Source of the DNA: Histoplasma ohiense
Taxonomy: Eukaryota > Ascomycota > Eurotiomycetes > Onygenales > Ajellomycetaceae
Assembly: GCA_017607445.1 (NCBI GenBank)
Contig: JAEVHH010000007.1
Coordinates: forward strand, 868,001-932,000
Reading direction: 5' to 3'
Length of the DNA: 64,000 bases
Part shown: positions 47,713 through 60,846 of the stretch, in pieces
How positions within the stretch are numbered: the stretch's first letter is position 1
Layout of the letters: each line of letters begins with the position of its first letter
The notes under the pieces: generated by a model
Told to the model about the DNA's origin: nothing
Database searches by the model: none
The model's input: the letters and a program-made list of their open reading frames with translations, nothing else
Translations under genes and position numbers: made by a program

Positions 47713-49773
47713 TTATTATTATTATTATTCTTCAATTATAGATGCATGCAGTCAGTGACTATGACATCTATCTGAAACACTTCAGAATTTTTCAACTCAA
47801 GAATAATTTAATATACAAAGACAATTTAAAACATGCATTATCAGAATTCCAGCCCAGAATCAAACAACTATTCAAACTGTTCAATCAAAGAAATCAAAAT
47901 CAAAAGAATGTCAGTAAGTCAACACAACTTAGTTTGAAAACAAAAGAAATAAACATTGTAAAAGACAGCTTTATTATAACAAGGAAAAGAAAAACCACTG
48001 ACAACAACTATAACATCAACAAAAAACAAACCAAACTTTTCAAAACAAATTAAAACTGATCATAAACAACTTAAGAGAGACTTCAAAGCAAGATGAAAAG
48101 AAAGACTAAAAGAAAAATCAAAATAAATCAAATTGAAAATCTGATCTCAATATTTTTAACAGACAATTCATTCAAACTCTTGTAGCAACATTTGATTCTT
48201 TCAAATATTCAATTAAAAACTTGTTTTCAGTTTCTGTATTGAATAACAGATTCAAACTTAATTGTTCCAATTCAAACTTCTTTCTCAGTTTCAACCTCAA
48301 TTCTGAATACTTTGCACAAAGTAACAGAAGATGCTCTGGATTTTCATATAACTGACAATCTAAACATAGACTACTTAAATCATCTCTAAACTTTGTTAAA
48401 TATGATTTGAAGTAACCATGTCCAAGCTTTAACTGCATTATTGTAGCAAAAAGTTTCTTTTTACACTTTATTGAACAAGTTTTCCACTTTGACTTTGTTT
48501 CAAATCTGAAGTAATGCATATTTTTTCTTTGCATAAGCCAGATATCTTGTCATTTTTGCAAACATGATTCTCTTATTTTTCTCTTAATAAAAGCCCATGT
48601 TACAATTCTTTGAAAGCAGATTTCTAATTCAGTTGCTTTTTTTGCAGCTCTATCAGTCATTTCATTGCCATATATATTCATATGAGCAGGCACTCAGTGA
48701 AGATGAATAGAACAATTGAATGAGATTTTTCTTTGAATATTTTGAAGACTTTTCAAAATCAGCTCTAGCATTGACTGTTCACTGCTGATTTTATTACTTT
48801 GAAGTCTTTTAAGCTCTGCTTGACTATCAGAGAATATTCAAATATGCTCAAATCTTTTTCATTGTTCAATCTTCATTTCAATCAATTTGAAAGCTCTTGA
48901 AATTGCAAATAATTCAGCATTAAAAACTTCTGACTCTTTTCCAATTTGTCAAGAATCAAGCATATAGTTTTTATCATTTTCTGAATATGCTATTTCAGCT
49001 CTGAGATTGCCTGTTTTCTCACATTTTGAGTCATCAGTGTATATAAGAATTGCTTTATTTTTCATTTGTTTCAAAAGCTTTAAATGTTCTTGAGTCTGAT
49101 CTTCTTTTGAAAGTTGACTAACATTTAAATCAACAAGATTATCAAGACTTTTCTTCTAAGAAGAGAGATTTTCAATAGCTATTCTCTCTACATTTAAACT
49201 AGAGAAACAGTTCTTAATCATTGAGTAAATTCTAAATAGCTGAGATGATATTCTTCTTCTTTGTAAAGAACTTGAATTTTCAGATAAATCAGTTTCATTT
49301 CAATCAAGATAAAGTTCCCAATCTAATTCTAATCCATTTGATTCATTTGAAAAAGAACTTGAAACTCTCTTTCTAATAGAATGATGTGAATATAGCTTCA
49401 TAATTCTGAGAGCATAATTCATACAGATTTTATCAAATCTCACTTGTGGTGGAGAAATAGAGGCTTCAATTTCCATAGCTTTAATTGAAATAGTTTTGAA
49501 TACTTCTAAGATCTTTCTTAAAGCTAAGTTTTGAAGTTTTTGAAATCTTTCTATAAAGTGTTTTTGACCTCTCCACCACACCTGAACTGCATAATCTGAA
49601 ACAGAGGTCACACAGGCAATATATAATTGTCTCATTACTTGAAATGTCAGACCTCTTTCAGTATTTGAAAGTCTCAATATACTGTTTAAAATTCTTTCAG
49701 CATTTGCAGTTTTTATTTGCACATGAGATTTAAAATTCAATTGAGAATCTAACCAAACACCAAGTCTTTCAGT
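47713..49773 (-). mobile_element. L2c: 5'-truncated LINE in opposite orientation
   Basis: 12-bp duplication GTCTTTCAGTGA at 47701-47712 and 49774-49785. The tail, as (TTA)n, is at its left end and the truncation at LGVWLDSQ at its right. It starts only 16 bp from the end of L2a, so both form a head-on inverted pair. Confidence 0.92.
48172..49773 (-). pseudogene. L2c ORF2 fragment: end of RT, RNase H, zinc finger
   Basis: Minus strand: LGVWLDSQLNFKSHVQIKT (49770-49715), VWWRGQKHFIERFQK (about 49580-49540), RNase H about 49060-48640 with several TGA (for example at the Trp of HWVP near 48690), then CLDCQLYENPEHLLLLC (about 48370-48320). More damaged than L2a, less than L2b. Its first part is in frame with the gypsy RNase H beside it. 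Confidence 0.87.
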
Positions 49774-50461
49774 GAGCTTATAAGTGATCATGAAGTACTC
49801 TAAGTTCTTATGATCAGTAACAATCTCAAACTTTTCAATGCTCATAAGTTCAGACTCTTATTCTTTGAGGCATTGTATGATTGCTAGAAGCTTCTTGTTG
49901 TAGATCTTGTAGTTGCATTCAGCAGGTGACATCTTTTTTAAGATGAAGGCACAGAGTTATAGAATATCTTTGTTATCATATTGCATCAGTGCCCCATCTA
50001 CTACATAATCTGAGGTGTCCATTTTGAGAATTGTATGCTTATCTGAATTGAATGATTGCAGCATTGGGGTGCTTGTGAACATACACTTCAGCTTTTTGAA
50101 TGCTGCATCTGCTTCATCAGTTCATTGGAACACAGTGTCTTTCTGAGTCAGATCTGTCAGTGGTTGTATGATATTGAAGAAGTCTTTGATGAATCTTTGA
50201 TAGAAGTTGATAAATTCTAGAAAGCTTCTAGTTCCTTTTACTGAGACTGATGTCTCTCAGTTGAGAATTGCTTCCACCTTCTTAGAATTCATGTGTATGC
50301 CTTTTTCAGCTTCAATGATGAATTCTAGATAGATTGTAGACTTGGTTTTGAAGTTGCATTTGTCAATGTTCACTTGCAGTTCAGCTTTTTGTAGATGATC
50401 AAGCACTTGTTGTATGTGCTTATGATGCTCAGTGAGTGGTCCATTGATGAAGATCAGAATA

Positions 50462-50995
50462 TGTAACGGGCGTACTTCGATTAACGATTTGATACTATCC
50501 TAATTACAGATTACGAATTGATTAAGAAAAGAAAGAGAAAAGAAATCAGAAGAAAAGGTTGTACAAAGAGAGTTCTTATAGAGGAAAGTTTGAGGTGAAA
50601 GAATATCAGAAGCCACTCCACAGTGGAGTGTGGAGTGGAAGAATATTAAGAGATATGTGTAAGAATTGTTAGAGACTATGTGAGTGCAGAGTGTGGGGTG
50701 GGGGAATCATTGAGAGCTATGCAGAAGAATCATTAGAGACTATATGAGTGCAGAACACAGAGTGAAAGAATGTTAGAAGCTATGTAAAAGAATTGTTAGA
50801 GACTATACAAGTGTGGAGCACAGAGTGGAAGAATGTTAAGAGCTATGTGAAAGAATTGTTAGAAATTACACAAGCACAGAGCACAGAGTGGAAGAACATC
50901 AAGGATTATACAAGATCACAGTGATCAGAAATGAGCAGATGCAGAAGAAGAGTTGATTGTGTAAGTTAATTACTAATAAATGCTAATCTGTCACA
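50462..50995 (-). repeat. G5 3' LTR (534 bp)
   Basis: TGTAACGGGCGTACTTCG to CTGTCACA, inserted in G4 RT. The same outer-edge retention of CpG is seen. Confidence 0.92.
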
Positions 50996-53900
50996 TTATC
51001 CTCCCCTACTGAGGTGAGTGAGGACTCATAGATGTCAAGAGCAGCAGTGTCCTCCAAGGCAAATGCAGATTCTCAGATTGAATGATCATATTCTATCTAT
51101 TTGATGAGGTATTTGTGATGGTGGTGGTTGGTTCTATTGTCAAGAATTGCTTTGATTTCCCACTTGAGTTTGTTATCTTCTTCTATGATGATGGGTGGCT
51201 GTCAATTGGAGGTTCTCTGAGAGGGGAATGGATCCTCAGCTGCAGATCAGAGCAGATTTGTATGAAAGATGTTGTGAATGTCAGATGGGATGTTGAGTTG
51301 ATAATTGTGTGTGTCTAGCATTTCCTTCACTGTATACTTGATGTGATGATAATCTAGTGTATATGAGAGGTGATCTGTTCTCATGTTCTTGAGATCTAAT
51401 CAGATTTTGTCTTCTATATGATATTGAGTTGCAGAATTTCTTCTGATGTTTGCTTGATTCTTATAATTTTACTGAGTGCTGATCATTGAAGCTTCTGCTT
51501 ATTTGTGGACTTTCTTCAGCTTACTTATGATGTTCTCTGCTGTCTGTATGAGGCTGTGGATGTACATGGTTTCTCAGAGAGTCTTGAGAAAGTTCAGAAT
51601 CTCTAAGTTGTATCTGTGTAGAAGAAAGAATGAGTTTACATCTGTCATAGTAAAATCTCAACTGTTAATCACAATCTCAGTGTGTGGCAGCAGATTGCTT
51701 CAGTTGTCTTGTGTGTAATTACAGAACTTATGAAGAATGTTCTTTACTGTTTGTATCATTCTCTCAGTAGCTTCATCAGTCTTTGAGTGGTATGCTGTTG
51801 ATAACTTTTGTTCAATTCTTAATAATTGGCATACACAGGCTCAGAGTGTGCTGATGAATTGACTGTCTCTATCTGACACAATGAATGAAGACAGACTGTG
51901 TATATGATAGAATGGGCTTCTGATGAAGGCATCTGCAACTACTTTGATGTTCATCTTGTCACAGAGCTGTAGTATTACACTCTTGCTGAGTTGATTGACA
52001 ATGACTAGAATGTTTGTAGAACCTCTGCTTTCAGATAAGGAAACTGCAAAATCAATAGCTATATCATATCAAGTTCAGTTGAGAACAGATAGAGACTTTA
52101 GCATCTTTTTTTGATATTCACATCATGCTGTCACTGAGCTGCAGTGATCACAGTTGTGTATGAACTGGTGTATGTTTTTTGACATATCTGATCAGTAGAA
52201 TTCTTGAGTGATGATGTTGTACATGATTTTGCATTCTGAGTGCTCAATCATCAGTGAGTCATGAATTTCTTGTATGATTCATGTTTGTAGAGGTTCTGAA
52301 TTGGGGATTCATTGTCTATCTTAAAAGTGTAAGCAGTTGTCATTGTTGATTGAATATGCTGAGATATCTGTTCTTGAATATACATCTGCAGGGAATTGAG
52401 GTGCTTTGTTTTGTATGACTTCAGTGGCTTGTTGTCAGAATTCATCTGCCTCTGCTGCTAGTCTTCATTGTTCTTCAAGTGAGGGTTCTTGAGCTCAGAA
52501 CTGATTGATATGTATATGAAGTTCATCTGATTGTGTAGAACTTTCTATGATTGCAGAGTTGATTAACTGATGCTCTTGATGTTTCCATCTGTCATCCAAG
52601 TCATCAGATGGTATATCTTGTTCTTGATGGAACAGAGCATCCACAAGAGTGTTCTCTACTTCAGATCAATAATGAATTGTGAATGAAAAACAGCTAAGAA
52701 ACAATGATCAATGCATATGTCTCTCAGTGAGCTTACAAGTGATTGTGAAGTACTCTAGATTTTTATGATTGATAACAATCTTGAATCTCTCAATACTCAT
52801 GAGTTTGAATTTCCATTCTTCAAGACATTGTATGATCACTAGAAGCTTCTTATTGTAGATCTTGTAGTTGCATTCAGTGAGTGACATCTTTTTCAAGATG
52901 AAGACACAAGATTGTAGAACATCTTCATTGTCATATTGCATCAGTGCTCCATCTACTACATAATCTGAGATGTCTGTTTCAAGAATTGTATGCTTATCTG
53001 AATCAAATGATTGCAGCATTGGAGTGCTTGTGAACATATGCTTCAGCTTTTTGAATGCTGCATCTGCTTTGTCAGTTCATTGAAATATGATGTCTTTCTG
53101 AGTCAGATCTGTTAGTGATTGTATGATATTGGAGAAGTTCTTGATAAACCTTCAGTAGAAGTTGACAAACCCTAGAAAGCTTCTAGTCTCTTTTACTGAG
53201 ACTGATGTCTCTCAGTTGAGAATTGCTTCCACCTTCTTAGAATTCATATGTATGCCTTTTTCAGCTTCAATGATGAATTCTAGGTAGGTTGTAGACTTGG
53301 TCTTGAAGTTGCATTTGTCAATGTCCACTTGCAGTTCAGCTTTTTGTAGATGATCAAGAACTTGTTGTATGTGCTTATGATGCTCAGTGAGTAATCCATC
53401 AGTGAAGATCAAGATATTGTTCATGTACACTGAGATGATCTCATCAAGCAGGTCTTGTAGAGCCCAGTTAATGTATTTCTGGAACATACTCAGAGCATTC
53501 ACTAATCCAAAGGGGGTCACTGTCCATTTGTATAATTCATAACACATACAAAAGACAGTTAGCCATTTGTCACCTTCATTAATTCTTATCTTGTAGAAGG
53601 CTGCAGAGATGTCAAGTTTTGTAAATCATTTTGCTTTTTCTATTCATTCAAGTGTTTCATTGATGAGTGGGAGGGGGTATTGATCCTTCCATGTAATCTT
53701 GTTGAGTTCTTGATAATCAATGCAGAATTGTAAGCCATCTTCTGATTTCTTTGCAAACAGTACAGATGCTGCAGTGGGTGAGTTGCTAATATGAATGAAG
53801 CCTTTGTCTAGTAATTTGTTGAGTGTTTTTTGTAGAACAAGAAGCTTGTTGTGTGACATGCTGTAGAGAGAACCTCAGAGTGATTGTGGGTTCTTACTGT

Positions 53901-54092
53901 CTTTCTTGATGAGTTTGATTGTATGATCTATACTGAGTTCTTGATGAAAGGGAAGCTTTTCAGCTTCTTTCTTGTTGAACATATCTGTGAAGTCTTTGTA
54001 TGATTTGAGTAGTTTCTTGCACAGTTTCTTGAGATCTTTAGATTCTAACTTTTCTAATGCTTTCTTGATATCTGCCATGCTAGCAGTGAACA

Positions 54093-54689
54093 TGTAACGG
54101 GCGTACTTCGATTAACGATTTGGTACTATCCTAATTACAGATCACGAATTGATTAAGAAAAGAAAAAGAAAAGAAATCAGAAGAAAAGGTTGTATGAAGG
54201 GGGTTTTTATAGAGGAAAGTTCAGAGTGGAAGAATATCAGAAGCTGCTCCACAGTGGAGCATGGAGTGGAAGAACATTAAGAGATACATGTAAGGATTGT
54301 TAGAAGCTACACAAGCACAGAATGTGGGGCAGAGGAATCATTGAGAGCTACACAGAAGAATCATTAGAGACTATACAAGTGCAGAACACAGAGTGAAAGA
54401 ATGTAAGAAGCTACACAGAAGAATCATTAGAGACTATATGAGTGCAGAACACAGAGCAGAGAAATGTAAGAAGCTATATGAAAGAATTGTTAGAGACTAC
54501 ATAAGTGCAGAGCATAAAGTGGAAGAACATTAAGAGCTATATAAAAGAATTGTTAGAAACTACATGAGTGTGAAGCACAGAGTGAAAGAACATTGAGGGT
54601 TACACAAGATCACAACAGCCAGAAATGAGTGGATGCAGAAGAGAAGTTGATTGTGTAAGTTAATTACTAATAAGTGCTAATCTGTCACA
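54093..54689 (-). repeat. G6 3' LTR (597 bp)
   Basis: One 63-bp unit longer than the 534-bp form. The outer edge keeps tgtaacgggcgtacttcg; inside, CpG is nearly absent. Confidence 0.93.
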
Positions 54690-57600
54690 TTATCCCCCCC
54701 TACCAGAGTGAGTGAGGACTCATAGATGTCGAGGATGGCAGTGTCCTCCAAGATGGATATGAGTTCCCAGATCAGATGATTGTATTCTACTCATTTGACA
54801 AGGTATTCACAGCAGTGGTGGTTGATTCTATTGTCAAGAATTGCTTTGATTTTCCACTTGAGTTTGTTGTCTTCTTCTATGATGGTGGATGACTGTCAAT
54901 CAGAGATTCTCTGTGAGGGGAATGGATCCTCAGCTGTGGGTTGAAGCAGGTTTGTATGAAAGATGTCATGAATGTCAGACAGAGTGTTGAGTTGATAATC
55001 ATGTATGTCTAGCACTTTCTTCACCATATACTTGATGTGGTGATAATCTAATGTATGTGAGGGGTGGTTCATTCTTATATTCTTGAGATTCAGTCAGACT
55101 TTGTTTTCTATATGATATTGAGTTGCAGAACTTCTTCTGATATTTGCTTGATTCTTATAATCTTACTGAGTGCTGATTATTGAAGCTTCTGCTCATTCAC
55201 AGACTTTCTTCAGCTTGTTTATGATGTTTTCTGCTGTCTGTATGAGGCTGCAGATGTGTGTGGTTTCTTGAGGAGTCTCAGAGAAGTTCAGAATCTCTAA
55301 GTTGTATCTGTGTAGAAGAAAGAATGAGTTTATGTCTGTTGTAGTGAAATCTCAACTGTTAATTGCAATCTCAGTGTGTGGCAGCAGATTGCTCCAGTTG
55401 TCTTGTGTGTAATTGCAGAACTTACAGAGGATGTTCTTTATCATTTATATCATTCTCTTGATAGCTTCATCAGTCTCTGGATGATACACTGTTGATAACT
55501 TTCATTCAATTCTTAATAATTGGCATATGTGGGCTCAGAGTGCACTGATGAATTGACTGTCTCTATCTGACACAATGAATGAAGGCAGACTGTGTATACA
55601 ATAGAATGAACTTCTGACAAAGACATCTGTAACTACTTTGATGTCCATCTTGTCACAGAGCTGTAGTATTACACTCTTGCTGAGTCAGTTGACAATGACT
55701 AGAATGTTCATAGAATCTCTGCTTTTGAATAAGAAAACTGCAAAATTGATAGCTATATCATATCAAGTTCAGTCAGAGACAGATAGAGGCTTCAGCATCT
55801 TTTTTTGATGTTCATATCATGTCATCACTGAGCTGCAGCAATCACAGTTGTATATGAACTGATGTATATCTTTTGACATATCTGATCAGTAGAATTCTTG
55901 AGTGATGATGTTGTACATGATTTCACATTCTGAGTGCTCAGTTATTGATGAGTCATGAATTTCTTGCATGATCTGTGTTTGTAGAGATTCTGAATCAGAG
56001 ATCCATCATCTATCTTGAAAGTGTAAGCAGTTGTCATCATTGATTGAACATGCTGAGATATCTGTTCTTGAGTATATGCCTGCAGAGAATTGAGGTGTTT
56101 TACTTTGTATGACTTTGATGACTTGCTGTCAGAATTCATCTGCTTCTGCTGCTAGTCTCCATTGTTCTTCAAGTGAGAGTTCTTGAGCTTGGAACTGATT
56201 GATATATATGCAGGGTTTGTCTGATTGTGTAGAACTTTCTATGATCACAGAGTTGATTAACTGATGCTCTCAGTGTTTTCATCTGTTATCTAGATCATCA
56301 GATAGTATATCTTGTTCTTAATGAGACAGAGCATCCACAAGGGTGTTCTCTACTTCAGATTGATAATGAATTGTGAACAAAAAATGACTAAGAAACAATG
56401 ACCAATGCATATGCCTCTCAATGAGCTTATAAGTGGTTGTGAAGTATTCTAAGTTCTTATGATTGATAACAATCTCAAACTTCTCAACACTCATAAGTTT
56501 GAACTCTCATTCTTTGAGATATTGTATGATTGCTAGAAGCTTCTTGTTGTAGATCTTGTAGTTGCATTCAGCAGATGACATCTTTTTTGAAATGAAGGCA
56601 CAGAGTTGTAGAACATCTTTGTTATCATATTGCATTAGTGCTTCATCTACTACATAACTCAAGGCATCTATTTCAAGAATTGTATGCTTATCTGAATCAA
56701 ATGATTGCAGCATCAGAGCACTTGTGAACATACACTTCAGCTTTTTGAATGCTGTGTCCACTTTATCAGTCCATTGGAATATGATGTCTTTCTGAGTCAG
56801 GTCCATCAGTGGTTGTACAATATTGGAGAAGTCTTTGATGAATCTTCAGTAGAAGTTGATGAATTCTAGAAAGCTTCTAGTCTCTTTTACTGAGACTGAT
56901 ACCTCTCAGTTGAGGATTGCTTCCATCTTCTTAGAATCCATGTGTACATCTTTTTCAGCTTTGATGATGAATTCTAGATAGATTATAGACTTGGTCTCAA
57001 AGTTGCATTTGTCAATGTTCACTTGCAGTCTGACTTTATATAGATGGTCAAGCACTTGTCATATGTGCTTGCAGTGCTCAGTGAGTGGTCCATTGATGAA
57101 GATCAGAATATCATTCATGTACACTGAGATGATCTTGTCAAGCAGATCTTGTAGAGCCCAGTTAATGTATTTCTGAAATGTGCTTGAGATGTTCACTAAT
57201 TCAAAGAGGGTCACTGTTCATTTGTATAATCTGTAATGTGTACAAAAAGTGATTAGCTATTCATCATCTTCATTAATCCTTATCTTATAGAAGGCTGCAG
57301 AGATGTTGAGCTTTGTAAATCATTTTGTTTTTTCTATTTGTTTGAGTGTTTTGTTGATGAGTGAGAGAGGATATCAGTTCTTCTGTGTAATCTTGTTGAG
57401 TTCTCAGTAGTCAACACAGAATCATAAGTCTTCTTCTGATTTCTTCATGAACAGTACAGATGCTGCAGTGGATGAGTTGCTAATACAAATGAAGCCTTTG
57501 TTCAGTAATCCATTGAGTGTTTTTTGTAGAATAAGAAGCTTGTTGCATGACATACTGTAGAGAGAATCTCAGAGCAGTTGCAGGTTCTTATCATCTTTCT

Positions 57601-58200
57601 TAATGAGCTTGATTGTATGATCTATACTGAGTTCTCAGTGAGAGAGAAGCTTTTCAGCTTCTTTCTTGTTGAATATGTCTGTGAAGTCTTTGTATGATTC
57701 AGATAGTTTCTTGCATGGTTTCTTGAGATCTTTGAGTTCTAACTTTTCTAATGCTTTTTTGATATTCATCATGCTAGCAGTGAACACTTGGACATTCTTC
57801 TTCTCATGCACTTGGTGGGTTAGTAGTTTGTACACTTCCACTGATATCTGGGTGAGATCAGTGGTTCTATTGACATTCTTCTTGTAAACATGATCATCTT
57901 CTGGGAAAATAAGACAGTGATTGCATGCATTCAACAAGGTTCCAAATTCTGTGAGTCATGATAGACTGAGTATTAGGTTGTACTCAAGGTCTTGTATTTT
58001 GTAGATGTATATGTTCTTTTTCTCATGTTCTTCTACATTGATGTTAAATCTTATCATGTTGTAGGAGGCTGATTCTCTGAAGCTATCAAATCCACTAAGC
58101 TTACACAGTTTGAGAAAGAGAATACACTGAAGCTTATGCTTCTGAATCAGCTGAATGTCTATAAGAGTGTAATGAAGGAAATCACTGTCTATCATTGCTC
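54677..58200 (-). pseudogene. G6 pol (protease to chromodomain)
   Basis: Protease MIDSDFLHYTLIDIQL (58195-58150; D-S-G is now D-S-D), RT 56820-57500 (palm YMNDILIF near 57110), RNase H EIDALSYVVDEALMQYDNK (56690-56620), integrase 55480-56140, chromodomain near 54740-54900 with TGA in place of the Trp of YLVKW. The stop TAG lies inside the LTR (54677-54679), as in G1. Confidence 0.87.
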
Positions 58201-58308
58201 ATATGTTGACTAGGCTATTTACAATGACAGAAATCATGATTGTATTCATTTGCATTTTCTACTCAAATCTCCAGCTAGCTTTCTGCTTCTTGAGCTCTCA
58301 TTTATGTT

Positions 58309-59322
58309 TTAGAGCAAGAGCTCATCTTTTCTCTGTTCTTGTCTGTCCACAGATGACACAGCATTCACATATATGAGGGGTTTACTCAGAGTGATTGCAT
58401 TCAAACATTGATTCACAAAGTGCTCTGACTTGTCACAGCATATGCAGACTTCTCTGATGATTTGATCAGCAGCATTCTTCTCTGAGATATTGAGGATCCT
58501 CAGACAACTTGCATTTACATATGAGACTCAGTTCATTGATTCTGATTCAGAGGCAGAGGGTGCTGCAGAGTGGTTTGAGATGTATGCATTTGTTCAGCAG
58601 AATCCTCTGCAGTTTTGAAGTGTGCAGAACTGAGACAGATTGTTGTTCAACAGATGAAGATCAGCACAGAATTTGCTGTATATTGAGAGCTTCAGACACT
58701 CTATACTTCAGTTATGCAATTGAAAGTTCAAGTTTTTGAACAATATGTTGATTTTGATGACATCATCTCAGTCTTACCCATCTGCTTCTAGGAGCTTGTG
58801 ATTGAATTCAGAAAGATAAATTGTCAATGTGACATTCATCTGATGAGTTTGATTAAGCCAGTCTAACATCTTGGCTTGAAGTGTAGAATTGAGGAAGAGA
58901 GAGTTGAGTTGTTGAAAGACTAGCTCTGATATATGCTGATGATTCTGGCAATGACTCATTCAGAATTGAAATTTTGCTAACACATCATCATTCAATCTGC
59001 TATGGATATACCACACTTGATTGGATAGCAAGTCTATTGCTCATTCATCAATGTCCAATTTGATGTTTGCTTTTGACTTCCACATGAGGTAGAGTGCTAG
59101 ATCTCTCTCATATTTGTCGAGGATTGAGAGCTTCTCTCTTGAGGGCTTTTTGTGAGGCACAGATGTAGAAGAAACAGTGAACACAGAAGTGTTCATCTCA
59201 GCAAGTCATTGTTGCAATTCAGTCATCTGTAGCACCTGCTGCTGAAGAATGCTTCATAGATCTAAGTTATCATCCACTGCATTTGGATGCAGCAGGTGTT
59301 CATAGAATTGTTCATAGTTCAT
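58309..59322 (-). pseudogene. G6 gag
   Basis: 338 codons from ATG 59322 to TAA 58309-58311, the same length as in G1 and G7, with several TGA. In the CCHC knuckle region (about 58405-58446) the order of Cys and His codons follows the other copies, with substitutions. The gag stop TAA is shared by all copies. Confidence 0.84.
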
Positions 59323-59722
59323 TTTGATGTCTAGAGATATGTAATAATAATAAAAAAAAAGAAAAGGAATATTTGTAGACACTCAGTCCTCTCACAGACA
59401 CTATTCACAGTGTTGCAGTGCTAAGCTTGGTCAAGCTTCTTTGTGAACACTATTTGCAGTGTTACAGTTTGTAGGCACTCAGGCCTCATAGAACACAGTT
59501 GATTGTGTTTCAGATGCTTAGACACAACAGTCTATATAACTAACAATAAGAGCACTCAGATTCATAAGAAATCTCTTGTAACAACTAAACACTCAGATCT
59601 GTAAACAACACACTCAGATGTAAGAACTGATAACAAGACACTCAGATCTTAAACAATGCACTCAGATGTAAGAACTAATAATGAGGCACTCAGATCTAAA
59701 ACACAGAAGAATCAATTTATAA
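59323..59722 (-). repeat. G6 leader with repeated motif
   Basis: Seen on the plus strand as about ten repeats of cactcag (59370-59700), with the variable spacers found in G1, G2 and G7. CpG is absent. Confidence 0.75.
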
Positions 59723-60319
59723 TGTAACAGATATACTTCAATTAACAATTTGATACTATTCTAATTACAGATTACAAATTGATTAAGAAAAGAAAGAGAA
59801 AAGAAATCAGAAGAAAAGGTCATACAAAGAAGATTCTTATAGAGGAAAGTTCAAGGTGGAAGAATATCAGAAGCCACTCCACAGTGGAGCACAGAGTGGA
59901 AGAACATTAAGAGATACACATAAGAATTGTTAGAAGCTATATAAATGTGGAACATAAGATGGAGGAATCATTGAGAGCTACACAGAAGAATCATTAGAGA
60001 CTACACAAACACAGAACACAGAGCAGAAGAACATAAGAAGCTACACAGAAGAATTATTAGAGACTACACAAGTACAGAACACAGAGCAGAGGAATATAAG
60101 AAGCTATGCAGAAGAATTGTTAGAGACTACACAAGCACAGAGCACAGAGTGGAAGAACATTAAGAGCTACACAGAAGAATCATTAGAAACTACACAAGCA
60201 CGGAGCACAGAGCAGAAGAACATTGAGGGTTACACAAGATCACAACAGTCAGAAACAAGCAGATGCAGAAGAGGAGTTGATTGCATAAGTTAATTACTAA
60301 CAGATGCTAATTCATCACA
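59723..60319 (-). repeat. G6 5' LTR (597 bp)
   Basis: Same length as its partner. It holds about five 63-bp units (59940-60230). Unlike G1, its outer end has lost nearly all CpG (one CG remains in agcacggagc), so edge protection is not universal. Confidence 0.93.
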
Positions 60320-60846
60320 GAACACTTGGATGTTCTTCTTCTCATGTGCTTGATGAGTTAGTAGTTTGTACACTTCTGCTGATATCTGAGTGAGATCAGC
60401 AGTTCTATCAACATCCTTCTTGTAAACACAGTCACCTTCTGAGAAAATAAGACAGTGGTTGTATATGTCCAACAAGGTTCCAAATTCTGTGAGTCATGAT
60501 AGACTGAGCATTAGATTGTACTCAAGGTCTTGTATTTTGTATATGTATATGTTCTTTTTCTCATGTCCTTCTATGTTGACATTAAATCTTACCATGTTGT
60601 AGAAGGTGGATCCTCTGAGGCTGTCAAATCCACTGAGTTTATGCAGTTTGAAAAAGAGAATATGCTGGAGCTTATGCTTCTCAATCAGCTGAGAGTCTAT
60701 AAGAGTGTAGTGAAGAAAACCATTGTCTATCATTGCTTGTATGTTGACTAAGCTATTTACAATGACAGAGATCATGATTGTATCTGTTTGTATCTTCTGC
60801 TTGAATCTCCAGCTAGCTTTCTGCTCCTTGAGCTCTTGTCCATGTT

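Larger units (their letters stand above)
43103..50461 (-). mobile_element. G4: chromovirus, 3' part, carrying two LINEs and cut by G5
   Basis: 3' LTR at 43103-43636. Minus-strand pol continues at 43637-45356, a short piece at 47685-47712, and 49774-50461, where G5 begins. Two L2 LINEs fill the gaps. G4 itself interrupts G3 RT. Confidence 0.88.
43624..50461 (-). pseudogene. G4 pol, C-terminal part, interrupted by two LINEs
   Basis: Chromodomain (43680-43830), integrase (44400-45000; here the segment VIVDQLSKG keeps Asp where G1 and G3 have Asn), RNase H (49774-50060) and RT (50150-50461). The two LINEs lie in the RNase H region. RT is cut by the next chromovirus just before its palm motif. 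Confidence 0.82.
54093..60319 (-). mobile_element. G6: complete chromovirus inserted in G5
   Basis: Both LTRs are 597 bp. GAACA flanks it (54088-54092 and 60320-60324). The interior of about 5.0 kb has leader, gag and pol on the minus strand. It is the deepest level of the nest that is visible whole. It is still broken by many TGA, so mutation continued after insertion. Confidence 0.95.
50983..60790 (-). pseudogene. G5 pol, interrupted by G6
   Basis: Chromodomain (51010-51180), integrase (51780-52450), RNase H (52708-53037, ETDISDYVVDGALMQYDNE), RT (53100-53860, palm YMNN at about 53425; the Asp pair is Asn). The RT/protease linker is split at 54092/60325, and the protease IDNGFLHYTLIDSQL is at about 60735-60690, where the catalytic D-S-G reads D-N-G. 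Confidence 0.85.

Noticed and set aside
50462..50995. Solo LTRs or tandem LTR arrays at 33001, 43103, 50462 and 54093
   Set aside because: Each is followed by pol sequence of its own element in the proper order, and each interrupts the previous element, so they are 3' LTRs of nested copies.
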